Numbered from the stretch's first letter, positions 24,394-34,538 are shown. The stretch: 64,000 nucleotides of DNA from UBA6770 sp965660875 (GCA_965660875.1 CBFIBQ010000002.1:62001-126000); one strand, 5' to 3'. Notes: generated from the sequence alone by a model not told the origin. Made by a program: numbers and translations.

Positions 24394-26271
24394 TTATCCG
24401 ATATACATTTTGTACCACTCCTGATAAGTTATCAAGGCATAAATAAGAGCAGAGTTATCTTTAGCTCCAGTTAGATGGAGGTTTATACTTTTTTGAATCC
24501 CTTCCATTTCGAAGTACTCAAAACTACTGAAAAAGTCCAAATCGAGTAGTTTGTTTAGCTGCTGACGTTCGCTAAGTAGACTTCTCAACGGCATTCCAAA
24601 GCCTGCCTTTCTTCTTTGGACAACGTAACTTGGTAAGTGTTGCGCAAAGGCATCTTTAAGAATACGTTTTGGTTTGCCAGTATTACTCAATTTATAGTTT
24701 CTGGGAATATTGTAGGCCAACTCAACAATTCTATGGTCAAGAAAAGGAACTCTGGTCTCAACGGAATTTGCCATGCTCATTCGGTCGGTGTAGTGTAGAT
24801 TTTTTATCAGAAAATTACTCCATTCAAACTTTCTGAGATTATCAAATGGATTTTGGTCTGAAGGGAAATAGGAACTTAGAAATGAAATCATTTCGCTTTC
24901 ATTCTCGGCTTTTGTTTTAAAAATCGAGGTTGAACTTTCAAAATCTCCTACAATATTGTACAGACCAAATCGAGCGGAGTCAAACTTCTGGTAGTTACCC
25001 AATTTTTGTAGGTATCGCTTGTAAGCTTTAAATGAACCAATTCCAGGGTTTAAGCCTGCAAACAAATTAAGGAGCGGCTTTGCGATAAAATTGGGAATTG
25101 TATTTACCTTCTGGTCAAGTAACAGTAGTTGGTGCCCAGCATAACCCAGAAATAGCTCATCGGCACCCATGCCCGATAGAATAACCTTACTCTTATTGGC
25201 CGCTTTTTCGGTGATTAAAAAGGATGGGATTTGTGAACCATCGGCGATAATATCATCATTAAAACCCACCGTTTTTCTAATCAGTTCGGTTGACAATTGT
25301 TTTCCACCAATAGAAATCATATCCAGATTAAGACCCCATTCTTCAGCTAGTTTTTGCGCATAATGACCGTCTGACGTAGTTCCTTCTTTTTTTAAATCTT
25401 TGTCCTCTTTGCCAGCACAATAGTGACTTATACTTTGATTTCCTTTTAGAAAATGAGCAATAATGGAAGAGTCAAGACCGCCAGAAAAGAATGTTCCCAC
25501 TGGAACATCGGATACTAATCGCAGCTTACAAGCGTCCTCAATAAGTCGGTAGGTTTCTTTTTTTGCGTCGTTATAATTCAACCTTTCATAATCTGGGTTG
25601 GGTTTTGGTTCCCAGTACTTTTCTATTTCAAAGGCTTGATTATTAAAGTCGTAGCACAAATAATGAGCAGGGGGGAGGCGGTATGTGTTTTTGAAAAGGG
25701 TGTTATTTTCGGGAACGTATTTGAAAGTAAAATACTGCTGAAGAGCTTCTTTGTTTAGCTCTGCTTTTATACCGACAGCCAACAGACTTTTAATTTCTGA
25801 AGCAAAAAACAAATCTTGGTTACTAGAATGGAAGTAAAGTGGTTTAACGCCCATTCGGTCGCGAATCAAATAGAACTTTTCTTTGCTCTTGTCAAGAATA
25901 GAAATAGCAAAATCTCCATTTAGCTCATTTAAAAACTCAATACCTTTTAGTTCATAGAGTTTTAGAAGGACTTCTGTATCGGTGTTGGATTGAAAGTTAT
26001 GCCCTTTTAGATACTTAAATTTTAATTCCTGAAAATTATAAACCTCCCCATTGTAAGAAATGATGATAGTTTCAGAACTGTTCTTCATGGGTTGGTTGCC
26101 ATTAGAACTCAAATCGAGAATACTCAATCGTTTATGACCTATAAATACCTTTTTGTTTTTTAACGTGGTGTTATAATCACCGGTATTATTTGGTCCACGG
26201 TGATTAAGGGTTTCCAGCATTTGGTTGCCATTCCAATCTTCATTAGAAATATATCCCGCAATGCCACACAT
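24394..26271 (-). CDS. asnB: Asparagine synthase (glutamine-hydrolysing)
   Basis: A full AsnB-type protein of 625 residues. It starts MCGIAGY, so the glutaminase nucleophile Cys2 is present, and the synthetase loop is FFSGGLDSS, with VILSGMGADELFLGY further on. In polysaccharide loci such enzymes amidate uronic acids or sugar carboxylates with glutamine nitrogen. This gene is not the lasso cyclase: compare the Cys-less homologue at 4441-6276. It lies between a methyltransferase and the bi-domain dehydrogenase and is probably part of the polysaccharide operon. Confidence 0.88.
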   Translation of the reverse strand: MCGIAGYISNEDWNGNQMLETLNHRGPNNTGDYNTTLKNKKVFIGHKRLSILDLSSNGNQPMKNSSETIIISYNGEVYNFQELKFKYLKGHNFQSNTDTEVLLKLYELKGIEFLNELNGDFAISILDKSKEKFYLIRDRMGVKPLYFHSSNQDLFFASEIKSLLAVGIKAELNKEALQQYFTFKYVPENNTLFKNTYRLPPAHYLCYDFNNQAFEIEKYWEPKPNPDYERLNYNDAKKETYRLIEDACKLRLVSDVPVGTFFSGGLDSSIIAHFLKGNQSISHYCAGKEDKDLKKEGTTSDGHYAQKLAEEWGLNLDMISIGGKQLSTELIRKTVGFNDDIIADGSQIPSFLITEKAANKSKVILSGMGADELFLGYAGHQLLLLDQKVNTIPNFIAKPLLNLFAGLNPGIGSFKAYKRYLQKLGNYQKFDSARFGLYNIVGDFESSTSIFKTKAENESEMISFLSSYFPSDQNPFDNLRKFEWSNFLIKNLHYTDRMSMANSVETRVPFLDHRIVELAYNIPRNYKLSNTGKPKRILKDAFAQHLPSYVVQRRKAGFGMPLRSLLSERQQLNKLLDLDFFSSFEYFEMEGIQKSINLHLTGAKDNSALIYALITYQEWYKMYIG

Positions 26272-26277
26272 CTCTTG

Positions 26278-27138
26278 TTACGTGTTAGTTCCAAAATAAA
26301 AGCGAAAGAATCCAAGCCTTTTAGCTAGAGCAGTTTCCAATTTAACCAAACGCTTACCACCCCATACAGGAAAATGAGTCTTACTAGAAGAATTGACCTT
26401 TAACCCGTGTTTGGCAAGCTTTTCAATAATTTCTTTTTTGTAATAAATGTAGGCTGTAGTGCAGTTCGGGCCGTCGGTGCAATGATGCGGGAATTCATTC
26501 CACGAAAGATATTTCCAGCCCATTTTTTTAAAGTTGGCGATGTGCTCGCTCCATGTTTTATTGTTTTTGAGCCCTAAGTTTTGCTTAAGAAGCTCAAGTA
26601 AAAATCGCACTCTAAAGTAAAACTGAATGCGTACCCAGTAATTGAATGAATCTTTAGTGTAAAGCATGATTATGAACTTCCCGTTTGGTCTTAGCACTCT
26701 GCTGATTTGTTCAAATGTATTGTCAATGTTTTCGGTATGATGCAATACACCATGGGAGTATACGATATCGAAGGAGTTATCGTCAAAGGGCAATTGCTCG
26801 GCATTTCCCTGAAGAATATTTCCATTAAGCCCCATAATTTCGAAATGCGCATTGGTAGTTTTAGCAGCTTCATGGGTTAAGTCGATACCAGTATAGGTTT
26901 TGGCGTGTCGTCCCCAACGAACGCTGTCAGCACCAATTCCTAAACCAATTTCAAGCACATCTTTTCCTTTAGCAGATTTCCAATCAACAATATTCAAAAG
27001 GTGATGTTCTTTTTGATAACGATAGGTGGTGTAATTTTCAAAAAAGGCTTTGGTTAGTTTTTCATCTTTCACGAAATGAGCGCCGCAAAGAGTGTCCTCC
27101 CAATAGTCTTTTATTTTCTCGATTGCTTCTGTTTTCAT
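26278..27138 (-). CDS. Class I SAM-dependent methyltransferase
   Basis: Motif I reads DVLEIGLGIGADSVRW, followed by GIDLTHEA and a post-I region, then FDIVYSHGVLHHTENID; the fold is Methyltransf_11/25-like. The 286-residue protein has a C-terminal extension with HHCTDGPNC. In this operon it probably methylates a sugar of the polysaccharide. It lies 6 bases before asnB. Confidence 0.82.
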   Translation of the reverse strand: MKTEAIEKIKDYWEDTLCGAHFVKDEKLTKAFFENYTTYRYQKEHHLLNIVDWKSAKGKDVLEIGLGIGADSVRWGRHAKTYTGIDLTHEAAKTTNAHFEIMGLNGNILQGNAEQLPFDDNSFDIVYSHGVLHHTENIDNTFEQISRVLRPNGKFIIMLYTKDSFNYWVRIQFYFRVRFLLELLKQNLGLKNNKTWSEHIANFKKMGWKYLSWNEFPHHCTDGPNCTTAYIYYKKEIIEKLAKHGLKVNSSSKTHFPVWGGKRLVKLETALAKRLGFFRFYFGTNT

Positions 27139-27162
27139 TACTATTTCAACCCAAATATCGCG

Positions 27163-28266
27163 CTATCTGATAAGCTGGGTATACGTTTTAGTTAAGTTTT
27201 TAACCATGCATTTTTCTGTAAAATTCTCTCGATAATGGATTAAGCTTTCACTCCCCATTTTGTTTCTCAATGCTTCGTCAAAAATCAGCTTTTCAAGTTT
27301 CTCGGCAATTTGTTTTGGCGATTTGTTATCTACAATGTACCCGTTTTTACCATCAATTACCGATTCGACAATTGCGCCTTGATTTGTAGAAATAATTGGC
27401 AGTCGAGCAGCAAGCGCTTCAATTATTGACCAAGGATGACCTTCGGGTTGGTTTGGAGTAAATACAAAAATATCGGCATCTGAAAAAAACTTCCATTTTA
27501 AGCTCCCCGAGCAGGGTTTATGAAACGTAACGGATAGTTTGTTTTGATTTACCAACCCCAAACATTTATCTCTGAAATCTGTGTCGTACCATGCTCCTAC
27601 GGCGGTTAAGCTGAAATTGGTCAAGCCTTTGTTTTTCAGGATAATCAATGAATTCAGAATTTCTTTGATTCCCTTTGATTCTAGCAAATTCGAGAAATAG
27701 AGCAGTTGCACAGTCGTGTTGTTATCTTGTTTGGCAGGCTTTTGAATGGCTAAATCACATCCGTTTGGAACCACATGAATTTGTGTCTCTTGAAAATAGT
27801 TTTCGAATAGGTGTTTTAAATTGTTGCCAAGAACCATTACTCCCTGGGTTCTTGCCAAACAAAATCTTAGGTAATAACGAGTAATGGGTGAGGAGGTGTT
27901 TAACCAATTTTTAAAATTTCCACCGCGTAATTGAATTACAACTTTGGTTTTAAATAGCGCTGCAATTAGAATAAATATGGAGTCTTTTAAAAAGCCCAGA
28001 GTTGTTTGGCTAATGGGAATATGAACCAAATCAATTGAATTGGTTTTAAGAGTTTTAAAAAGCGTTTTATATACAATTATGCTTTTGCCCAACTTACTAA
28101 AATCTTTTTTACCGAACTCCTTAACTGATTTATTAATAGAGGTATCAACATGAATCAGTTCAAACGAGGAGTTTAAAGCTGAGTTTAATATTATATCGGT
28201 TGCAATTGCAGGACCGATATAGGGTGGCGGAAGTTTGCCTAGAATAACAACTTTAGGTTTAGGCAT
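27163..28266 (-). CDS. Glycosyltransferase family 4 protein
   Basis: A GT-B glycosyltransferase of 367 residues. The N-terminal LGKLPPPYIGPAIATDI loop and the C-terminal PEGHPWSIIEALAARLPIIST block, with the E-x7-E nucleotide-sugar motif, are typical of GT4. It is predicted to add one sugar to the lipid-linked repeat unit at the cytoplasmic membrane face. Its start overlaps the end of the polymerase-like gene by 8 bases. Confidence 0.85.
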   Translation of the reverse strand: MPKPKVVILGKLPPPYIGPAIATDIILNSALNSSFELIHVDTSINKSVKEFGKKDFSKLGKSIIVYKTLFKTLKTNSIDLVHIPISQTTLGFLKDSIFILIAALFKTKVVIQLRGGNFKNWLNTSSPITRYYLRFCLARTQGVMVLGNNLKHLFENYFQETQIHVVPNGCDLAIQKPAKQDNNTTVQLLYFSNLLESKGIKEILNSLIILKNKGLTNFSLTAVGAWYDTDFRDKCLGLVNQNKLSVTFHKPCSGSLKWKFFSDADIFVFTPNQPEGHPWSIIEALAARLPIISTNQGAIVESVIDGKNGYIVDNKSPKQIAEKLEKLIFDEALRNKMGSESLIHYRENFTEKCMVKNLTKTYTQLIR

Positions 28267-29536
28267 TGGAGCGTTTCAAAACTGGTTTTGGTAGAGTAGC
28301 GTAGGCAAATACCGGAAAAATAAAATAGGAAAGCGGAACATAAAGTAATGGAGTAGTGCTGATAGAAAACAGCAAAACCGTTCCACAAACTGATAGAATC
28401 AGAAATGATTCGGGTGCCTTCATAAACCGAATTTTCCGAACCATATTAACAAAGAAGAACAGGTAGGCTATTAACCCAAGAATTCCAGTAAAAAACAAGA
28501 CCCTAACATAGTCGCTGTGCATACCACCACTTACCATTATTGAAGCCGTTTTTTCTCCCGAAAGCGGCGTACCAATAAGGTTGCTGGAAATGGACATATC
28601 AGACCATATATCAAAGTATTTTTTCCACCTTGCCATCCTACCGTTAAATGACCTATCCACTTCTTTTTCACCTTCAATAACCTTGACTTCTTTTTCGATA
28701 AGCGGTTCTATCCTGTTCTCAAAAACTCGTTGACCGGCAAAGAGCAACAATGGAGTTAACAGAATTACTATAATCATCCCTTTTATGCTGCTCAAATTGA
28801 ATAATATGAACAAAACACTTATTGCTATTGCTACTCCCCAACTAGACGATTGCTTAATTGCAACTAGAGCGGCATAGCAAAAGAGAATAACTAGTGCTAA
28901 GTTCATTCTATCTTTTATTCGTACTTGTTTTACCCTTACTTTTCTAAGGAAAAAATAGCACTTAATTATAAGCGCGGCAATTGCATAAATGGCGTAATTC
29001 ATAATGTCTGCGTATGCACCCTGCATTCTTTCTTCACCACCTCTACTAGCAGAGAGGAGTTCTGTATTAATTGGGTCATAGACCAACTCGTAACATAAAA
29101 TCGCTGCTGGAATTAGTGCCGAGTAATAAAAAGTTTGTAGTAAACCGATTAAATCAGTTTTTGATTTAACGAAATGGCGCAAATAGAAAAACAGTAGAAT
29201 TGGGGAAGAATAGCGTAAGACGTTCCCCATCAATTGAACCCCCTCCTCAATAGTGACGAGTAGTATGATATTAAACAATACCAAAGCTGACCAAATTCCA
29301 AAATTGGTATCTACCAGCAATGATGGGTATTTCTTTGGAAAGCTTCGTGATACATAACTCACTCCAATTAAAATTGGGGTTAGTATTCCAGCAATATATA
29401 AGGGAGATAAGGCGGGGGATAGCTCTTTCAAAAAATAGAACACATCAATTATTGGTCTGAGCAGAATAAGCACAACAAACCACCTTAGTGAAAAGGGCAA
29501 TTGTTTCATCCATATTCTCCAATTTTTAAAGGTCAT
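28259..29536 (-). CDS. O-antigen ligase/polymerase-like membrane protein
   Basis: A 425-residue protein with 10-12 predicted membrane helices and one large extracytoplasmic loop (about residues 265-325, with RMARWKKYFDIWSDM), the usual layout of Wzy polymerases and WaaL ligases. The short C-terminal HSDYVRVLFFTGILGL motif, with a His before a helix, is common in this superfamily. It most likely polymerises repeat units carried by the flippase at 34538. It overlaps its neighbours on both sides. Confidence 0.75.
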   Translation of the reverse strand: MTFKNWRIWMKQLPFSLRWFVVLILLRPIIDVFYFLKELSPALSPLYIAGILTPILIGVSYVSRSFPKKYPSLLVDTNFGIWSALVLFNIILLVTIEEGVQLMGNVLRYSSPILLFFYLRHFVKSKTDLIGLLQTFYYSALIPAAILCYELVYDPINTELLSASRGGEERMQGAYADIMNYAIYAIAALIIKCYFFLRKVRVKQVRIKDRMNLALVILFCYAALVAIKQSSSWGVAIAISVLFILFNLSSIKGMIIVILLTPLLLFAGQRVFENRIEPLIEKEVKVIEGEKEVDRSFNGRMARWKKYFDIWSDMSISSNLIGTPLSGEKTASIMVSGGMHSDYVRVLFFTGILGLIAYLFFFVNMVRKIRFMKAPESFLILSVCGTVLLFSISTTPLLYVPLSYFIFPVFAYATLPKPVLKRSNA

Positions 29537-30651
29537 ATTCTTAATGCCGATATTAGCCTATTTGCGCAAGCTTCTAACGAATAATTTTTCTCGATAAAAC
29601 TACTCGCTCTGGCTCCAAGTTCGTTCATTTCTTTTGGATGGCTTAACATCCAATCTATTTGTTGTGCTACTGCGTTATGGTTAGTAAAGTCTGCACTAAA
29701 ACCGGTAACCCCTTCTTCAATTAAATCTGAGGTTGCACCTGCATTTACAGAAGCAATGCAAGGAATGCCAGCCGCCATTGCCTCGTTTAGTACTAACCCC
29801 CATATATCTGCATCGGTTTGAAATAAAAAAACATCGGTTGTACACAAGTACTTAGGCAGTTCTTCTTTTTGCTTAAAACCATGAAACTTAACAAACTGAT
29901 TGAGACCATTTTCGTCAACTAGGTTCTTGATTTGTGTTAGGTTATCTCCTGCCCCAATAATATCAAGTACAACATCTTGCCGTAAGGTGATAAGTTCTTT
30001 TAATACGTGGATTAATTCACCAACATTTTTTCGTGCGTTTAAATAACCAACATAGGTCAGATGTTTAGGGTTGCTTTTGGCCAAAGCACCTTTTAATTTT
30101 TTTGTTTCTGATGCAAAAAAGTCAGTATCCACGGTGTTTCCCATTTTTACCACTTGTTGCGGATTAGCCCCCAAACCCTCGAAATAAGCTTTAGCCAACG
30201 AACCATAGGCTACAGCACCTTCCGCTCTTTTTAGTAGCGCTTTTCTTAGCCATGTCCTAAAAGCCCCTTTAGCTTTAAGAGAGCCTGATACGATATGATA
30301 CGAATAGCCGAAAAAGGGTTTAAACATCGCCAGCTTTATGGTGGAAAGCGAAAAACCCGCAACAAATACCTGAGTAGGGTGAAGCTTTTTCAGTTGACTT
30401 AGTAACCCTACATAGAATAGGAACCCTGTTTTTCTTTCTATTGAATGAAATACTCCAGAATTTAGCACAGAGTAGTTAAACTGACATTCAGACAAATTAA
30501 CATCTGTCAGTCTTCCTTGATAACCCATTGCTCCAAAAATCACATGCAATTCCCAGTTATGTTCTGCTAGTTTACGCTGCAATTCATTAAACAGTGGTAT
30601 TCTGTAATGATTTGGAATATTGGTAATAAAAACCAACTTCTTGCAGGGCAT
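29533..30651 (-). CDS. Glycosyltransferase family 4 protein
   Basis: A 372-residue GT-B enzyme. It has an N-terminal FITNIPNHYRIPLFNEL, a hinge YVGYLNARKNVGELI, and the C-terminal donor motif TDADIWGLVLNEAMAAGIPCIAS with the conserved acidic pair. Proteins starting with this NHYRIP-type motif are frequent in O-antigen and capsule loci. It overlaps the polymerase start by 4 bases and follows a methyltransferase. Confidence 0.85.
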   Translation of the reverse strand: MPCKKLVFITNIPNHYRIPLFNELQRKLAEHNWELHVIFGAMGYQGRLTDVNLSECQFNYSVLNSGVFHSIERKTGFLFYVGLLSQLKKLHPTQVFVAGFSLSTIKLAMFKPFFGYSYHIVSGSLKAKGAFRTWLRKALLKRAEGAVAYGSLAKAYFEGLGANPQQVVKMGNTVDTDFFASETKKLKGALAKSNPKHLTYVGYLNARKNVGELIHVLKELITLRQDVVLDIIGAGDNLTQIKNLVDENGLNQFVKFHGFKQKEELPKYLCTTDVFLFQTDADIWGLVLNEAMAAGIPCIASVNAGATSDLIEEGVTGFSADFTNHNAVAQQIDWMLSHPKEMNELGARASSFIEKNYSLEACANRLISALRI

Positions 30652-30659
30652 ATTAATAA

Positions 30660-31430
30660 TTATTTATGGTGATTATAGATTATTAAAAACTCCTGAGCAA
30701 GTTGGTTAAAATATTTGGGTGGGTGCTTTCTAAAATATTTGAGCAATTGATAATCTAATCCGATAAAAAGTGCATCAAAGGGTTGGGGTATCATTTTGAG
30801 ACCAAAATATTTAACCGTCAAATTAGCAGTTTTTTCCGTTGGAAATTGCTTTCGAATAAAAGATTCCTTAAAGAGTTCTCGTTTGTACTTCGGAGCCTGC
30901 TTTGACGTACAAAAAGTCTTAATTCTCTTAATATACTTGTAGACATACTCTCCCCAAATTCGGTATGGGCTTCTCTTATTTGGAAAAGAAATAATTAAAG
31001 TTCCATTTGGTTTTAGGGATCCAATTAGTGCTTGGATGATTTGCTCATGATTGGTGGCATATTCAATGGAACCAGAGCTAATGATAAGGTCGTACTGTTC
31101 TTCTTTAGATTCAAAGTTGTCTAAGTCGGAGTGAATGGTTCTAATTTTATCTGAATGATTTTGAGCTAGAATTTGTTGAAGATTGGATTCAATTAAATCC
31201 AGTGCATGATATTCTCCACATTTCTCAAGTAATTTTGGGTAGAGTATCGCTGGTCCACAACCTACATCCAACACTTTTGTGAGGTTATTGAGTTTATCGA
31301 CTTCGTTGCAAATTAGCTCATTTCTATACCGACGTAAATAGTTCAACTTAGTTTCGCGAACATAATTGTCGCGAAAGTAAGTATCGCGCTTCGCATTAAA
31401 GTCTTTCTCTATTTCTTTGGTATTCTTCAT
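30660..31430 (-). CDS. Class I SAM-dependent methyltransferase
   Basis: A 256-residue methyltransferase. Motif I is KVLDVGCGPAILYPKL and the acidic motif ALDLIES follows; then SDLDNFESKEEQYDLIISSGSIEY. The C-terminal half has basic helices. Its start overlaps the stop of the GT4 gene at 31427 by 4 bases. It is predicted to methylate a sugar or lipid intermediate of the polysaccharide. Confidence 0.8.
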   Translation of the reverse strand: MKNTKEIEKDFNAKRDTYFRDNYVRETKLNYLRRYRNELICNEVDKLNNLTKVLDVGCGPAILYPKLLEKCGEYHALDLIESNLQQILAQNHSDKIRTIHSDLDNFESKEEQYDLIISSGSIEYATNHEQIIQALIGSLKPNGTLIISFPNKRSPYRIWGEYVYKYIKRIKTFCTSKQAPKYKRELFKESFIRKQFPTEKTANLTVKYFGLKMIPQPFDALFIGLDYQLLKYFRKHPPKYFNQLAQEFLIIYNHHK

Positions 31431-32539
31431 AATAGCTGAAGGTAGATTTCAGCAAATTGTTTACTCGTCGCTTCAATATTATAGGTCTTTGCATAATCTA
31501 CCCTTGATACTTCTGATTTTATTTCTCCTGCGGAACTATTTTGATACTGATTTAAACGTTCCGTTAACTCTGCTTCGCTAGAAACAATATCCTCTATGGC
31601 AATCTTTTCAATAATCTCTTTAATTCCGCCACCATCAGAAAATACGACTGTGGGTTTGTTGAAGGCCAATGTTTCTATTGCAACTAAGCCAAATGGCTCT
31701 TTTTGTGAGGGAAAGACACATACGTCCATGAGTTTTTGATAGTGCCGCACGTTTCCAACATATCCAGAAAAAACAACATGGTTAACTAAACCAAGTTGTT
31801 CAACTTGGGCCTTTAGCTTAGGCATTAAAACCCCGTCTCCGACCAACAACAGTACACTTTCTTCTAAATTTTTAAGTTTTGAGAACGCTGTGATTAAACG
31901 GTCTATCCTTTTAAATGCAACAAAACGTGAACTAGTACCTACAACAAACTTTCCTGCTAATTTATCAGTCAGTGCTTTTAATTCATCGAATTGTGGCTCT
32001 TCGTTATTTTCAGGGAAATGAATTCCATTGTAAACCACAGACGTGTTACTCAAGTTTTTTATTCCATACAAATCTTCGGCAGTTTTACGTGTAAAATGAG
32101 AATTGTAGGTAGTCCATGAAACTAGGTTTTTGAGGAAGAAGGTTTTCAAGACTTTTAGAATGATGTCTGATACTTTTTGGACTCTTCCTAAACCGAAATT
32201 TCCGTGTTCGGTGTATACAATTTTACAGCCAAGTCCAAAAGCAGCTGCGGATAACAAGGGATTAAAAAAGTGAAAGTGAAGAATGTCATACGCTTTGAAG
32301 CTCGCTCGAATTTTATTGTATTCCTGAAAATTCAAATCGCTGCCACCTTTAATATTGAAGCAATTAATTTGGAAAGTGGATTGTTCAAATTGTTCTAATA
32401 ACTCACCCTCTTTTTTGGCAATCATCACGTGCGCCTCAACTTGAGGAGATTCGTTTTGAGCCGTTGCCAGGTCGTAAACTAGCCTTTCAATTCCTCCAAA
32501 CTTGGCGTTCCAAATAACATGTAAAACTTTAACTGCCAC
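31427..32539 (-). CDS. Glycosyltransferase family 4 protein
   Basis: A GT-B glycosyltransferase of 370 residues with NAKFGGIERLVYDLA near the N-terminus, a VGTSSRFVAFKRIDRLI hinge and the donor motif EPFGLVAIETLAFNKPTVVF. The start is GTG at 32539; no ATG fits the conserved N-terminus. It belongs to the same operon as the flanking methyltransferase and nucleotidyltransferase-like genes. Confidence 0.85.
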   Translation of the reverse strand: MAVKVLHVIWNAKFGGIERLVYDLATAQNESPQVEAHVMIAKKEGELLEQFEQSTFQINCFNIKGGSDLNFQEYNKIRASFKAYDILHFHFFNPLLSAAAFGLGCKIVYTEHGNFGLGRVQKVSDIILKVLKTFFLKNLVSWTTYNSHFTRKTAEDLYGIKNLSNTSVVYNGIHFPENNEEPQFDELKALTDKLAGKFVVGTSSRFVAFKRIDRLITAFSKLKNLEESVLLLVGDGVLMPKLKAQVEQLGLVNHVVFSGYVGNVRHYQKLMDVCVFPSQKEPFGLVAIETLAFNKPTVVFSDGGGIKEIIEKIAIEDIVSSEAELTERLNQYQNSSAGEIKSEVSRVDYAKTYNIEATSKQFAEIYLQLL

Positions 32540-32547
32540 CTAACTTC

Positions 32548-33525
32548 TTAAATGAATTGATACAATAGACTGCTCATTAAAGAGCCAAAATGCGGATAGT
32601 TCTGTTGATTCTCCAGCTTGTAATGTTTAAATTTTTTGAAACGCTCCTGATGCCAACCATTGGGGTCTTCATGAAAAAATGGAAAGCTGACTTCAAACTG
32701 ATTTAACCGTTGATGTGCATTAAATAATTTCCGGTTATGAGCAAAAAACATGGGTGGGAGGAAAATTCCAGAAGTGTATAGTTTTAATGACGGTCTTGAA
32801 GTCAACTTTACGTTCCGTCCGTAATGTAGGTTGTTTTGTGGGACCCACATTTTTTTTCCTTGATTAATAGCATCAATTAATGAGCCCTGAAGAGCATTGA
32901 AGTATTGGTCTAACCATAGGCTAAACTCCTTGGCTTCAAAAGGGTTTTCAAACCAATGATCCAATCGATTCAAAAATTGTTGCATCAATTGATTAATGGG
33001 TTTGCCTTCTATACTGAGAAACTCCAAATCGTACCGAACTCCCTTAATTTCTTGAATTATGCTTCTAAGCTTTATAGCTCCATATTTAATTTGAGTGCTT
33101 AGGTCAATGTAGTTTTTGAACATGAACTCCAATGCAATCTGCGTGTGGTAGTATGCTTTTTGCTCATCCGAAAAAGGTGCAACTTTAAACTCATGAGTTG
33201 TACCATAAATACATTTCAGATTATCCCAAAAACCGTAATGAACTAGCTCTTCAAATCGTTGTTCAGAAATTCCAAATAAACTGTGTGTGAGCAGGTACTT
33301 ATCCTCTTGGTTTAAGTGCTCAATGACATTTAAACTGCATTTAGACCCATTTTTAAAAACGACCAGCAAATCGATATCGGATATTCCTGGGTGATTGACG
33401 TTTCCTAACCTGTAAATCGAAATAACCGCTGTCTCACGTTGAATTAATTCAACCAATTTTGAGATAGTTATTTCATACTGTTCAGGAGGAACATGATGCG
33501 GAATATCAATAAATCGGTAGGTCAC
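32548..33525 (-). CDS. Nucleotidyltransferase-fold protein of unknown function
   Basis: A 325-residue protein. The only clear motif is YRLGNVNHPGISDIDLLVVF near residue 40, the GS/GN-x-x-SDIDL pattern of the DNA polymerase beta nucleotidyltransferase fold. The remaining 250 residues have no recognised domain. The start is GTG, overlapping the previous stop as GTGA. It is paired with the unrelated-looking nucleotidyltransferase protein upstream at 33522. Together they might transfer nucleotides or phosphosugars in the polysaccharide pathway. Confidence 0.6.
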   Translation of the reverse strand: MTYRFIDIPHHVPPEQYEITISKLVELIQRETAVISIYRLGNVNHPGISDIDLLVVFKNGSKCSLNVIEHLNQEDKYLLTHSLFGISEQRFEELVHYGFWDNLKCIYGTTHEFKVAPFSDEQKAYYHTQIALEFMFKNYIDLSTQIKYGAIKLRSIIQEIKGVRYDLEFLSIEGKPINQLMQQFLNRLDHWFENPFEAKEFSLWLDQYFNALQGSLIDAINQGKKMWVPQNNLHYGRNVKLTSRPSLKLYTSGIFLPPMFFAHNRKLFNAHQRLNQFEVSFPFFHEDPNGWHQERFKKFKHYKLENQQNYPHFGSLMSSLLYQFI

Positions 33526-34538
33526 TGCGCTCGTTTTCTTTTTTCAATCATTAAATCAATTAAAACTCTTGCTTTGCTATAAAAATCTGGATTTAGCTGG
33601 ACATTAATATGTTCTGGAATTGTTGGAGCAATTTTTCTAGCCACTTTCCGAATTATAGGTCTTTTGGAAGTAAGCAACCAGTTTTGAAACCCGTTAATAT
33701 CGTAATTCCAATCTTTTCGAATTTGAGAGATTTGATTCATTATTTGCCAACTTTCTTGAGGGAAATCTGCCCCCGCCAAATCAAAGCTATCTTTTTTATA
33801 CACACCTTTTTTATCCCTTGCTTGTACGTACAAAGCCGGTAAAAGCATAAACTCGCTCAAAAAGCTTTTGAGATAAAACATGTTGCTGATTGCTTTAGAC
33901 TTTTCAATTTGTTGGATTAGGTGACTTGCTAATTGCAAAAATGGTTGCTCAAAATCTGAGGAATCACTAATAATTAGGTCGAAGCTAGCTCCTTGTTCAC
34001 CGAGTAACGACCTAGTGTATGTAAATAAACTTGGTGGGAAATAGGTGTTCGGATAATTGAGCAGCATACTTTTAGTGAGTACAAACCAACCATGATGTTG
34101 CAATGGGTCGAATTGAAATAAAATCTGCTGAATTTTTTGTAGATCCTGCGCTAATTTGTGAAGCCTTTTTGGAGAATGAATTGCCTCATCATTGAGGATA
34201 AGCAAAACATCCATGTCGCTGTATTTTATTTCCTCTTGCGTTGCCAAACTTCCGTGTATGTACGCCCCGAATATATCTTGAACTGGAATTGATTTTAGGC
34301 TTTTTGCCAATTGCAAAACAGCAGAGTTTTTGCCTTGATACTCAGGAATATCAATCTGTTGTTTTTTGTTTTTTGGTTCATTTTTAAGTGTCTGACTATT
34401 GAAAGTACGGCTTACCGCTTTCGCAGTTTTATTGAGTATTTGTGAGGGGAAGAACAGGGATAGTACTTGGTCTTTTGCATTTAACCCAGAGGAATTTAAG
34501 TACCTTATTAAAATCTCATGTGCGCTTAAAAATCCCAT
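33522..34538 (-). CDS. Nucleotidyltransferase domain protein
   Basis: A 338-residue protein. The motif FGAYIHGSLATQEEIKYSD, then MDVLLIL, at residues 95-120 is the active-site signature of the nucleotidyltransferase fold, with three candidate acids. The rest is helical and unassigned. It overlaps the flippase by one base at its start and the next nucleotidyltransferase protein by 4 bases, so the two are probably made and used together. Their substrate is not evident. Confidence 0.65.
   Translation of the reverse strand: MGFLSAHEILIRYLNSSGLNAKDQVLSLFFPSQILNKTAKAVSRTFNSQTLKNEPKNKKQQIDIPEYQGKNSAVLQLAKSLKSIPVQDIFGAYIHGSLATQEEIKYSDMDVLLILNDEAIHSPKRLHKLAQDLQKIQQILFQFDPLQHHGWFVLTKSMLLNYPNTYFPPSLFTYTRSLLGEQGASFDLIISDSSDFEQPFLQLASHLIQQIEKSKAISNMFYLKSFLSEFMLLPALYVQARDKKGVYKKDSFDLAGADFPQESWQIMNQISQIRKDWNYDINGFQNWLLTSKRPIIRKVARKIAPTIPEHINVQLNPDFYSKARVLIDLMIEKRKRAQ

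Noticed and set aside
24394..26271. Second lasso cyclase
   Set aside because: The protein begins MCGI and keeps the glutaminase Cys; its neighbours are polysaccharide genes, so it is an ordinary glutamine-dependent asparagine synthase type.
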